Of a stretch of 64,000 bases of DNA, positions 55,064 through 63,182 are shown one piece after another. How positions within the stretch are numbered: position 1 is the first letter of the stretch; each line of letters starts with the position of its first letter. The translations under genes and the position numbers were made by a program. The notes under the pieces are model-generated. The model saw only the letters and a list, made by a program, of their open reading frames with translations. It ran no database searches and was not told where the DNA came from. The stretch lies in contig NZ_JAPDUW010000001.1 in NCBI RefSeq assembly GCF_026015295.1, positions 2,937,501 to 3,001,500 on the forward strand, in the 5' to 3' direction. The DNA is from Segatella copri. GTDB lineage: Bacteria > Bacteroidota > Bacteroidia > Bacteroidales > Bacteroidaceae.

Positions 55064-55111
55064 AAAAAGAGAGCCATACCTCTTATTATATAATAAGGTG
55101 TATGCGCTCTC
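55063..55111 (-). terminator. Hairpin terminator built from the palindromic motif
   Basis: On the minus strand GAGAGC...GTATG-type outer arms (55069-55079 with 55100-55111) enclose the palindrome CTTATTATATAATAAG (55082-55097), and TTTTTT follows at 55068-55063. It lies just after the DUF4254 stop codon, as a rho-independent terminator or attenuator before the GT9 gene. Confidence 0.75.
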
Positions 55112-55125
55112 CTATTCTGTTTTTT

Positions 55126-55728
55126 TTATTTCTTGTAGAGTACAGGATTGGTTGAAGGATCGTTGTACATCTTCATCTGTCGGTAAACCTTCATGTATTT
55201 GCGTCCAGCCTCGATATCTTCCAAGAGTTGGTCGATAGCTGTAGAAAGGTCTACCTGCTGTTCCAGGAGTACATCCAGTTTGGCTTGGCATTTCGCTTTG
55301 TGCTCAGCCGAAGCTTCCGGGCGTTCCACCTGCTCCTTCATGTGATAAATCTTGAGGGCAAGAATACTCAAGCGGTCAACAGCCCATGCAGGACTCTCAG
55401 TGTTGATGCGTGCATCATCCTGAACCTTCACGTCTTTGTATGTTTCGCGGAAGTAAGTATCGATTTGCTCAACGAGGTCTGTTCTGTCCTGGTTGCTCTT
55501 GTCGATTCTGCGCTTCAATACGAGTGCTTCAGCCGGGTCTATCTGAGGATCACGGATAATATCCTCGAAATGCCACTGTACTGTGTCAATCCAGCACTTC
55601 AGATAAAGGCAGTTCTCGATGCTACCTTCCTGATATGGATTATTGATTGGTGTATCAATGTTGTCTTTGATATGATAATCGGCTATCGCCTGATTAAATA
55701 TCTTATTGGCTTTTTCTGTAAATGTCAT
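55126..55728 (-). CDS. DUF4254 family protein
   Basis: The 200-residue helical protein of unknown function has hallmarks of DUF4254: IDTPINNPYQEGSIENCLYLKCWIDTVQWHFEDIIRDPQI, KRRIDKSNQDRTDLVEQID, and INTESPAWAVDRLSILALKIYHM. The last third contains a coiled-coil-like stretch and a C-terminal KMYNDPSTNPVLY. In Bacteroidota it is regularly next to a GT9 gene, which suggests a role in lipopolysaccharide or surface-glycan assembly; no activity is known. Confidence 0.9.
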   Translation of the reverse strand: MTFTEKANKIFNQAIADYHIKDNIDTPINNPYQEGSIENCLYLKCWIDTVQWHFEDIIRDPQIDPAEALVLKRRIDKSNQDRTDLVEQIDTYFRETYKDVKVQDDARINTESPAWAVDRLSILALKIYHMKEQVERPEASAEHKAKCQAKLDVLLEQQVDLSTAIDQLLEDIEAGRKYMKVYRQMKMYNDPSTNPVLYKK

Positions 55729-55868
55729 AATGGATTTAAATGTTTAATTAATACCGTACAAAAGTAACAAAATAATCTGAAACGACCAACAAAAAAGGAA
55801 AAAAATGCCAAAAAAATGCACAATTAGGGGGTGTTTGTGCACTATAATGCACTTTTTTCGCCAAAATA

Positions 55869-55900
55869 TTTGTTTATCTCAAAAAAAAAGTGTTCCTTTG
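55869..55900 (+). promoter_or_regulatory. acpP promoter
   Basis: TTTG (55869-55872), 20 bases, TTCCTTTG (55893-55900), one mismatch to TAnnTTTG. Just upstream are three GTGCA/TGCAC half-sites (55815-55851), including GTGCA-N6-TGCAC followed by TTTTTT; these might be an operator or a small terminator. Confidence 0.7.
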
Positions 55901-55953
55901 CACCCAGATTTTTAATTAGAAATTGATTTATAAACATTTTAAAAGTTACAATT

Positions 55954-56190
55954 ATGTCAGAAATTGAAAGCAAAGTAAAGGCAATTATCGTTGATAAACT
56001 CGGTGTTGATGAGGCTGAAGTTAAGCCAGAGGCAAGCTTCACAAATGATCTTGGTGCAGATTCTTTGGATACTGTAGAGTTGATCATGGAGTTCGAGAAG
56101 GAGTTCTCTATCTCTATCCCAGACGATAAGGCTGAGAAGATTGCTACTGTAGGTGACGCTATCTCTTACATTGAGGAGAACGCTAAGTAA
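55954..56190 (+). CDS. acpP: Acyl carrier protein
   Basis: The 78-residue acidic protein carries growing fatty-acid chains. The phosphopantetheine site is S37 in [16 protein letters not shown]. Length and sequence are typical. It is followed after 22 bases by fabF and then rnc, a well-known conserved order. Codon use is highly biased, as expected for an abundant protein. Confidence 0.98.
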   Translation: MSEIESKVKAIIVDKLGVDEAEVKPEASFTNDLGADSLDTVELIMEFEKEFSISIPDDKAEKIATVGDAISYIEENAK

Positions 56191-56212
56191 TTTAGCAGCT
56201 AAATTATACTAA

Positions 56213-57475
56213 ATGGAATTAAAGAGAGTTGTTGTAACAGGTCTCGGTGCTGTGACTCCAGTTGGTAATACTCCTGAGGAAACTTGGGAGAGCCTCCTTG
56301 CTGGTAAGAGCGGTGCTGCGCCTATTACTCATTTCGATACAACCCTTTTCAAGACCAAGTTCGCTTGCGAGGTTAAAGGCCTGAACATCAATGATTGGAT
56401 TGATCGTAAGGAAGCTCGCAAGCTTGACCGTTATACCCAGTTGGCTATGATTGCTGCCATGCAGGGTGTAAAGGATGCTAATATCGATCTTGAGAAGGAA
56501 GACTTGAACAACGTTGGCGTTGTATTTGGTGTAGGTATCGGTGGTATCAAGACTTTCGAGGATGAGGTGAAGTACTATGGTACTCACGAGGAGAATGGTC
56601 CAAAGTTTAACCCATTCTTCATCCCTAAGATGATTGCAGATATCGCTTCAGGTCAGATTTCCATCCACTTTGGATTCCACGGACCAAACTACACTACTAC
56701 ATCTGCATGTGCTTCTTCAAGCAATGCATTGGCTGATGCCTTCAACCTGATTCGTTTGGGTAAGGCAAACATCATCGTTAGCGGTGGTGCAGAGGCTGCT
56801 ATCTGCGCTTGTGGCGTAGGTGGTTTCAATGCTATGCATGCATTGTCAACACGTAATGATGACCCAGAGCATGCTTCACGTCCGTTCAGCGCAAGCCGTG
56901 ATGGATTTATCATGGGCGAGGGTGCAGGTTGCTTGATTCTCGAGGAACTTGAGCACGCTAAGGCTCGTGGTGCGAAGATTTATGCTGAGATGGTAGGTGA
57001 GGGCGAGAGTGCCGATGCTTATCACATCACAGCATCTCATCCTGAGGGTCTTGGTGCTAAGCTCGTTATGGAGCGTGCACTTGCTGATGCCAATCTGAAG
57101 CCAGAGGACATTGACTATATCAATGTTCACGGTACATCTACCCACGTAGGTGATATCTCAGAGGCTAAGGCTATCAAGGCTGTCTTCGGTGATGCAGCTT
57201 ACAAGCTCAACATCAGTTCTACCAAGTCAATGACTGGTCACCTCCTTGGTGCTGCTGGTGCAGTAGAGGCTATGGCTTGTGTTCTTAGTGTGAAGAACGA
57301 TATCGTTCCTCCTACTATCAACCACGAAGAGGGTGATAATGATCCAGAGCTCGATTACAACTTGAACTTTACCTTCAACAAAGCTCAGAAGCGTGAGGTT
57401 CGTGCTGCATTGAGTAATACTTTCGGATTCGGCGGTCACAACTGCTGTGTAGTATTCAAGAAGTATGCTGAATAA
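56213..57475 (+). CDS. fabF: Beta-ketoacyl-ACP synthase II
   Basis: The 420-residue condensing enzyme of fatty-acid elongation has catalytic triad C166 (TTTSACASSS), H306 (NVHGTSTHVGD) and H343 (MTGHLLGAAGA). The last part, NTFGFGGHNCCVVF, is the usual C-terminal signature. It overlaps rnc by 11 bases, so translation of the two is coupled. Confidence 0.97.
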   Translation: MELKRVVVTGLGAVTPVGNTPEETWESLLAGKSGAAPITHFDTTLFKTKFACEVKGLNINDWIDRKEARKLDRYTQLAMIAAMQGVKDANIDLEKEDLNNVGVVFGVGIGGIKTFEDEVKYYGTHEENGPKFNPFFIPKMIADIASGQISIHFGFHGPNYTTTSACASSSNALADAFNLIRLGKANIIVSGGAEAAICACGVGGFNAMHALSTRNDDPEHASRPFSASRDGFIMGEGAGCLILEELEHAKARGAKIYAEMVGEGESADAYHITASHPEGLGAKLVMERALADANLKPEDIDYINVHGTSTHVGDISEAKAIKAVFGDAAYKLNISSTKSMTGHLLGAAGAVEAMACVLSVKNDIVPPTINHEEGDNDPELDYNLNFTFNKAQKREVRAALSNTFGFGGHNCCVVFKKYAE

Positions 57476-58547
57476 TTTTATAGATAGGATAAAGCTCTCT
57501 TTCCGCAAGGATAAAGAGCTTTATTTGTCTTTATATGAAATCCTCGGTTTTTATCCTCACGACATCAGCTACTACAAGATGGCGCTGTTGCACAAGAGCA
57601 TCATGCACCGCAATTCTAAGGGAAAACCAGTGAACAACGAGCGGTTGGAGTTCTTGGGTGATGCGGTTTTGGATGCTGTAGTAGGAGATATCGTGTACCA
57701 GCATTTCCCTGGCAAGCGTGAGGGATTCCTTACCAATACCCGAAGCAAGCTAGTGCAGCGTGATACGCTGAATAAACTGGCACAGGAAATGGGCATCAAC
57801 CAGCTGATTCTTTCTAATGGCCACAGTTCTTCTCATAACAGTTATATGGGAGGAAATGCGTTCGAAGCTTTGGTAGGTGCCATTTATCTGGACCGTGGTT
57901 ACGATGCCTGCATGTATTTTATGCAGAAACGTATTCTGGCACAAATGATAAACATCGATAAGGTGGCTTATAAGGAGGTTAACTTCAAGAGCAAACTCAT
58001 CGAATGGAGCCAGAAAAACCGCGTGAAGCTGGATTTCGTTATGCTAGACCAGCAAAAAGACAAGAATGGTAGCCCGATTTTCACCTATCAGGTTGTACTC
58101 GAAGGTGTTGAAGGTGGAGTAGGAAAGGGCTATTCCAAGAAGGAAAGCCAGCAGGTGGCTTCTAAGACTAGCTTGGAAAAACTGCGCAAAGAACCACAGT
58201 ATATTGATGCTGTGTTCACAGCTAAGGCTAACCGCACCAAGATGGAAGAGGAACCTGTTGAAAACGTGCCTAACACAGAAGTGAAAGACGATTTCATCAT
58301 CTCGCAGGATGCTGATGCACAAAACGCACCGGTAGAGGAAAAGCACATCAATGTTTTCAAAGAGGAGGTTTTCACAGAGAAATCTGCCGAAACTGCCCAG
58401 GAAACTGAAGTGCAGGTCGAGGTGAAGGATGAAAAGAAGGAGAGTGATGAGTTCGATTTGAGCGACATCACGGCTCAGCCTAAGGAATTATCAAGAGAAG
58501 AGATTATTGCCGCTGCCGAAGCGGCTGCTTTCGGTAACGATGAGTAA
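57465..58547 (+). CDS. rnc: Ribonuclease III with long acidic C-terminal tail
   Basis: The 360-residue enzyme cleaves double-stranded RNA (rRNA processing, decay). The RNase III domain carries NERLEFLGDAVLDAVVGDIVY and FEALVGAIYLDRG; the double-stranded RNA-binding domain spans about 165-240 (NFKSKLIEWSQKNRVKLDF...GYSKKESQQVASKTSLEKL). The 110 residues or so after it are acidic and low in complexity (KDEKKESDEFDLSD...) with no domain. E. coli Rnc is 226 residues, so the tail is the notable feature. Confidence 0.94.
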   Translation: MLNNFIDRIKLSFRKDKELYLSLYEILGFYPHDISYYKMALLHKSIMHRNSKGKPVNNERLEFLGDAVLDAVVGDIVYQHFPGKREGFLTNTRSKLVQRDTLNKLAQEMGINQLILSNGHSSSHNSYMGGNAFEALVGAIYLDRGYDACMYFMQKRILAQMINIDKVAYKEVNFKSKLIEWSQKNRVKLDFVMLDQQKDKNGSPIFTYQVVLEGVEGGVGKGYSKKESQQVASKTSLEKLRKEPQYIDAVFTAKANRTKMEEEPVENVPNTEVKDDFIISQDADAQNAPVEEKHINVFKEEVFTEKSAETAQETEVQVEVKDEKKESDEFDLSDITAQPKELSREEIIAAAEAAAFGNDE

Positions 58548-58585
58548 ACTGTATCTCTTTCCGGATAGGAAATACGATTTAATAG

Positions 58586-58632
58586 AAGACTCCCATAAGA
58601 TGGTTAATATCGCCACTTATGGGAGTCTTTTG
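58586..58632 (+). terminator. Terminator of the acpP-fabF-rnc operon
   Basis: AAGACTCCCATAAG (58586-58599) and CTTATGGGAGTCTT (58616-58629) form a perfect 14-bp stem, followed by TTGTG. It lies 38 bases after the rnc stop. Confidence 0.88.
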
Positions 58633-58718
58633 TGTTGTATATTTCCTTTTTGTATACTTTATCTTACCCTTTTGTATTAAAAAATAGTAAAAACTTTCTC
58701 TATATCAAAAGTTTGATT

Positions 58719-58726
58719 TACTTTTG
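58719..58726 (+). promoter_or_regulatory. Promoter of the GH3-like gene
   Basis: TACTTTTG (-7) with TTTC 20 bases upstream as a weak -33. Expected start near 58733, which excludes the in-frame start at 58632 and supports the ATG at 58755. Confidence 0.65.
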
Positions 58727-58754
58727 CATCTACTTAAATGATATATATCTAGAT

Positions 58755-60263
58755 ATGAGTTTAACAACGATAGTAAGTAACGTCTTCAAACCTCGGCAGA
58801 AGGAGTTGGAGAAGTATGTCTATGATGCAGAACATTTGCAGCATAAAGTGCTTATGCACCTTATAAATAAAGGAAAAAATACTGAATATGGTGTCAAGCA
58901 TTTATTAAATACCACCAACAGTTATGATAAATTTGCACAGAATATTCCTGTCAATACCTACGAGGAGTTGAAGGGGGATATCGACCGTATGCGTCATGGC
59001 GAAAAGGATATTCTATGGCCGGGACTGGTAAAATGGTATGCCAAGTCATCTGGCACCACCAACGATAAGAGTAAGTTTATCCCGGTTTCTCATGATGGCT
59101 TGCATGGCATTCATTATGCCGGAGGCTTTGATGCCGTAGCCTATTATCTGCGCAATAATCCGAAGAGCAGACTCTTTGATGGCAAGAGCCTTATCTTAGG
59201 TGGAAGCCATTCGCCTAACTATAATGTGTCGGATAGTCTGGTGGGTGACCTGAGCGCTATCCTCATCGAAAATATCAATCCGCTTGCCAATCTGGTGCGT
59301 GTTCCTAAGAAGTCAACCGCTCTCCTGAGCGATTTCGAAGTGAAACGCGACCTTATTGCCCGCGAAACGATGAATAAGAACGTAACCAATATCTCGGGTG
59401 TTCCTAGCTGGATGCTTAGTGTGCTGGTGCGTGTCATGGAACTTTCCGGCAAGAAGCATCTGGAAGAGGTATGGCCTAATCTGGAGGTATTCTTCCATGG
59501 CGGTATTGCCTTTACTCCTTACCGCAAGCAGTATGAACAGCTCATCACTTCGCCTAACATGCATTATATGGAGACTTATAATGCCAGCGAGGGATTCTTC
59601 GGACTGCAGGATGATCCGGCAGACCCAGCCATGTCGCTTATGATAGATTATGATGTATTCTACGAGTTTATCCCTATGGACGAATTCGGCAGCGAGAATC
59701 CTACCGTTGTGCCTCTCTGGGGTGTTGAGGTAGGCAAGAACTACGCTATGGTCATCACCACTTCCTGTGGTTTGTGGCGCTATCTCATCGGCGATACGGT
59801 TCAGTTTACCAGCAAGAATCCTTATAAGTTTGTCATTACCGGCCGTACCAAGTACTTTATTAATGCATTTGGCGAGGAACTGATCATGGATAATGCCGAG
59901 AAGGGATTGGCTTATGCCTGCGAGAAGACGGGTGCTCAGGTTTCTGATTATACCGCTGCGCCGGTTTATATGGACAGTAATGCCAAATGCCGTCACCAGT
60001 GGCTCATAGAGTTCTCTCAGGAGCCAGCCAACCTCGATGAATTTGCCAGTCTGTTAGACCAGAAGCTGCAGGAAATCAACAGCGATTACGAGGCCAAGCG
60101 CTTTCACGACGTTACCCTCCAGCATCTGGAGATAGTGAAGGCTAAGCCGGGACTCTTCAATGAATGGCTAAAGAGCAAGGGCAAGTTAGGTGGACAGCAT
60201 AAGATTCCACGCTTGAGCAACAGCCGCAAGAACATTGATGAGATGCTCATGATGAACAAATAA
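58755..60263 (+). CDS. GH3-family acyl-adenylating enzyme
   Basis: The 502-residue protein resembles the plant GH3 auxin-responsive acyl-acid-amido synthetases, a branch of the ANL adenylating superfamily. The ATP-binding loop is YAKSSGTTNDKSKFIP; further marks are HYMETYNASEGFFGLQDD, TTSCGLWRYLIGDTVQF and FVITGRTKYFINAFGEEL. In plants the family joins amino acids to hormone acids; bacterial substrates are mostly unknown. GH3-like proteins are common in Bacteroidota. It stands alone under its own promoter, followed by a lipoprotein gene 65 bases on. Confidence 0.9.
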   Translation: MSLTTIVSNVFKPRQKELEKYVYDAEHLQHKVLMHLINKGKNTEYGVKHLLNTTNSYDKFAQNIPVNTYEELKGDIDRMRHGEKDILWPGLVKWYAKSSGTTNDKSKFIPVSHDGLHGIHYAGGFDAVAYYLRNNPKSRLFDGKSLILGGSHSPNYNVSDSLVGDLSAILIENINPLANLVRVPKKSTALLSDFEVKRDLIARETMNKNVTNISGVPSWMLSVLVRVMELSGKKHLEEVWPNLEVFFHGGIAFTPYRKQYEQLITSPNMHYMETYNASEGFFGLQDDPADPAMSLMIDYDVFYEFIPMDEFGSENPTVVPLWGVEVGKNYAMVITTSCGLWRYLIGDTVQFTSKNPYKFVITGRTKYFINAFGEELIMDNAEKGLAYACEKTGAQVSDYTAAPVYMDSNAKCRHQWLIEFSQEPANLDEFASLLDQKLQEINSDYEAKRFHDVTLQHLEIVKAKPGLFNEWLKSKGKLGGQHKIPRLSNSRKNIDEMLMMNK

Positions 60264-60328
60264 AACAAGCAGCATGCTTCTTCCGCCTGAAGTTGAAGTG
60301 ATGCTGCGATATTAAGAAGATATAAAGA

Positions 60329-62296
60329 ATGATTCAATTGAACGACATAAAGAGCAAGTTGAAGGCAAATTCACTGTTTCTGCCTTTCTACGTCTTAGCT
60401 TTCCTCATGTTGGCATCCTGTGCCAAGATGGGACAGCCGGATGGTGGTTGGTTCGACGAAACTCCTCCTAAGGTGATTGGAGCTTCGCCAGCCGATAAGG
60501 GCGTAAATGTGAAGCAGAAGAAGGTGAATATCTATTTCGACGAATATATCAAGGTAGATAATCCTACCGAGAAAGTGGTTGTTTCGCCTCCGCAGCTCGA
60601 AGTGCCTGAAATCAAGGCTTCGGGCAAGCATATTCAGATTTCTCTGGTAGATTCGCTCAAGCCGAATACTACTTATACCATCGACTTTTCCGATGCCATC
60701 AGCGATAATAACGAGGGCAATCCGATGGGAAACTATACCTACAGTTTCTCTACCGGCGAGGTCATCGATACGATGGAGGTATCGGGATATGTGCTCGAAT
60801 CGGAGAATCTGGAGCCTATCAAGGGTATTCTGGTAGGTCTTTACGCTGATCATGCCGATTCAGCCTTCAAGACCAAGCCTATGCTGCGTGTAAGCCGTAC
60901 CGACAGCCGTGGTCGCTTCGTCATAAAAGGTGTGGCTCCGGGCTCTTACCGCATCTATGCCCTGCAGGATATGGATGGCAACTATATATTTAGCCAGAAA
61001 AGCGAAAAACTCGCTTTTTCTCATGATATTATCGTGCCGTCAAGCAAGCCGGATGTACGACAGGATACTACATGGATTGATTCCTTGCATATCAAGTCGA
61101 TAGATCAGGTTAATTATACTCATTTCCTACCGGATAATGTAGTGCTCCGTGCCTTTACCGAACTGGTTTCCGACCGCTTCTTCCTCAAGGCAGAGCGTCA
61201 GAAGGCCAACTGCTTCTCGCTCTATTACAGTTATGGTGATTCTATCCTGCCACAGATCAAGGGCTTGAATTTTAATGAGAAAGATGCCTTTATTCTGGAA
61301 AAATCGGAGAAGAACGATACGCTTACCTATTGGCTCAAGGATACGGCGCTGGTCAACCAGGATACGCTGAATATAGAGCTTACTTACCGTATGACAGACA
61401 GTACGGGCGTGCTCCGCAACCAGACTGATACGCTCGAAATTCTTTCGAAGGAACCTTACGAAAAGCGTATGAAGGCGCAGGCTAAGGAACTGGAGAAATG
61501 GACCAAGAAGCAGGAAAAACTGAAGAAGAAGGGTGAACCTTATGATAGCGTGATGGCTGTAAAACCACTTGATGTTCAGATGAGTGTCTCTTCTCAGCTC
61601 GATCCTGACAAGAATGTTATCTTCACCTTCAATACGCCGCTTGCCAAGGCCGATACAGCAGGCATTCATCTCTATGCCAAGCATGATACGCTATGGTATA
61701 GGGCGCCGATGGAGTTTAAGCCGCTGGGCAACCGCAAGTATATTCTGAGAGGCGAGTGGCGTCCGGACATAGAATATAGTCTGGAGGTTGATTCTGCCGC
61801 GTTCCAAGACATCTACGGACTTGTATCTAAACCTGTGAAACAGGGTTTCAAGGTCAATTCCCTGGATACTTACGGCACGCTGCTCATTAATGTAACTCAC
61901 GATTTCGAAAATCATCCGCTCCTCGTTCAGCTACTCAATGCGCAGGATCAGGTGGTGAAAGAAGTGAAGGCTGTGAACGGAGTAGCCGAATTCTATTATC
62001 TCAAGCCGGAGAAGTATTACATGCGTCTGATAGTAGACCGCAACGGCAACGGCAAGTGGGATACAGGCTGCTATGATAAGGATGAACAGGCAGAAGAGGT
62101 GTATTACTATCCAGACGTGATAGAATGCAAGGCTAAATGGGATTTAACCGAGAGTTGGGATCCTACGGCCCGTGAACTTTCCCGTCAGAAGCCTGGTGCC
62201 ATTACCAAGCAGAAGCCTGATAAAGAAAAGAAAGTTAAGAACCAGAATGCGCAACGTGCCAAGAAACTTGGCATCGAGTACATTCCTAAATTATAA
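60329..62296 (+). CDS. Ig-like (Big_5) domain lipoprotein
   Basis: The 655-residue surface or periplasmic lipoprotein has a basic N-terminus, hydrophobic segment and LASC lipobox with C31. A bacterial Ig-like domain follows (about 45-145, TPPKVIGASPADKGVNVKQKKVNIYFDEYIKV...NTTYTIDFSDAISDNNEG). Then come a carboxypeptidase-regulatory-like beta-sandwich (about 150-235), an EKW/K-rich linker near 385-405, and further beta-rich domains. The C-terminal 40 residues are Lys-rich. Related Bacteroidota proteins often sit beside a DUF3108 gene, as here. Role unknown, probably envelope-related. Confidence 0.85.
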   Translation: MIQLNDIKSKLKANSLFLPFYVLAFLMLASCAKMGQPDGGWFDETPPKVIGASPADKGVNVKQKKVNIYFDEYIKVDNPTEKVVVSPPQLEVPEIKASGKHIQISLVDSLKPNTTYTIDFSDAISDNNEGNPMGNYTYSFSTGEVIDTMEVSGYVLESENLEPIKGILVGLYADHADSAFKTKPMLRVSRTDSRGRFVIKGVAPGSYRIYALQDMDGNYIFSQKSEKLAFSHDIIVPSSKPDVRQDTTWIDSLHIKSIDQVNYTHFLPDNVVLRAFTELVSDRFFLKAERQKANCFSLYYSYGDSILPQIKGLNFNEKDAFILEKSEKNDTLTYWLKDTALVNQDTLNIELTYRMTDSTGVLRNQTDTLEILSKEPYEKRMKAQAKELEKWTKKQEKLKKKGEPYDSVMAVKPLDVQMSVSSQLDPDKNVIFTFNTPLAKADTAGIHLYAKHDTLWYRAPMEFKPLGNRKYILRGEWRPDIEYSLEVDSAAFQDIYGLVSKPVKQGFKVNSLDTYGTLLINVTHDFENHPLLVQLLNAQDQVVKEVKAVNGVAEFYYLKPEKYYMRLIVDRNGNGKWDTGCYDKDEQAEEVYYYPDVIECKAKWDLTESWDPTARELSRQKPGAITKQKPDKEKKVKNQNAQRAKKLGIEYIPKL

Positions 62297-62302
62297 AGAG
62301 TT

Positions 62303-63115
62303 ATGAAAACGATCAAATCATTCGGGATTGCATTATTGCTACTTCTGGTCAGCACTACGGTGTCTGCCCAGTGTACCTTCCGTAATACAGCCTTCAAGTC
62401 GGGTGAGTTCCTTACTTACAATCTGTATTACAATTGGAAGTTTGTTTGGGTAAAAGCTGGTAATGCCAGTATGTCTATCGTTCAAACCACCCGTCATGGT
62501 AAGCCTGCTTATCGCGGTTCTCTTGTTACAAGAGGCAATAAGCGTGTAGATGATATCTTTGTGCTTCGCGACACTCTGCTCTGCTACAGCGGCACCGATA
62601 TGGCGCCTATGTATTTCCGTAAGGGAGCTCACGAGGGCAAGCGCTATACGGTAGATGAGGTATTCTACAGCTATTCTGGCGGTAGGTGTCATCTCAAACA
62701 GCACCGTCAGCAGCATGATGGTAAGCATGTATGGAAGAATGCCACCTACGATGATTGTGTTTTTGACATGATGAACATCTTCCTGCGTGCCCGCAGTTTC
62801 AATCCTGCCAACTGGAAGAAGGGTTATACCGTAAAATTCCCTATTGCTGATGGAAAGAACCGCACTCCAGCTCAGATAAAGTTTGCTGGTAAGGTTACCA
62901 TCAAGGCAGATAATGGTGTGAAGTACCGTTGCCTGCGCCTTGCCTATATGGAGTATGAGGATCGCAAGTATAAGAGAATCGTAGATTTCTATGTAACCGA
63001 TGATGAGAATCATATTCCTATCCGTCTGGATATGTTCCTCAAATTTGGTGCTGCCAAGGCATTCCTCGTAGGAATGAAGGGTGTGAGAAATCCGGTTTCT
63101 TCAATCGTGAAATAA
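62303..63115 (+). CDS. DUF3108 family exported protein
   Basis: The 270-residue protein has a signal peptide (about 1-22, ending VSA). DUF3108 features are FKSGEFLTYNLYYNWKFVWVKAGNASMSIV near the N-terminus, a middle VFDMMNIFLRARSFN, and KYKRIVDFYVTDDENHIPIRLDMFLKFGAAKAFLVGMKGVRNP at the end. It starts 6 bases after the lipoprotein gene, so they form an operon. Function unknown; outer-membrane or cell-surface work is suggested by the signal peptide and partner. Confidence 0.88.
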   Translation: MKTIKSFGIALLLLLVSTTVSAQCTFRNTAFKSGEFLTYNLYYNWKFVWVKAGNASMSIVQTTRHGKPAYRGSLVTRGNKRVDDIFVLRDTLLCYSGTDMAPMYFRKGAHEGKRYTVDEVFYSYSGGRCHLKQHRQQHDGKHVWKNATYDDCVFDMMNIFLRARSFNPANWKKGYTVKFPIADGKNRTPAQIKFAGKVTIKADNGVKYRCLRLAYMEYEDRKYKRIVDFYVTDDENHIPIRLDMFLKFGAAKAFLVGMKGVRNPVSSIVK

Positions 63116-63120
63116 GATAA

Positions 63121-63163
63121 AACAAAGCTCTCGGTGCATGATGCATCGGGAGCTTTGTTATTA
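63121..63163. terminator. Bidirectional terminator
   Basis: ACAAAGCTC (63122-63130) with GAGCTTTGT (63150-63158), extended inside by TGCA/TGCA around a short loop. It separates the DUF3108 gene from the convergent histidine kinase gene. Confidence 0.85.
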
Positions 63164-63182
63164 ATATGGTTGTGCAAGCTGA

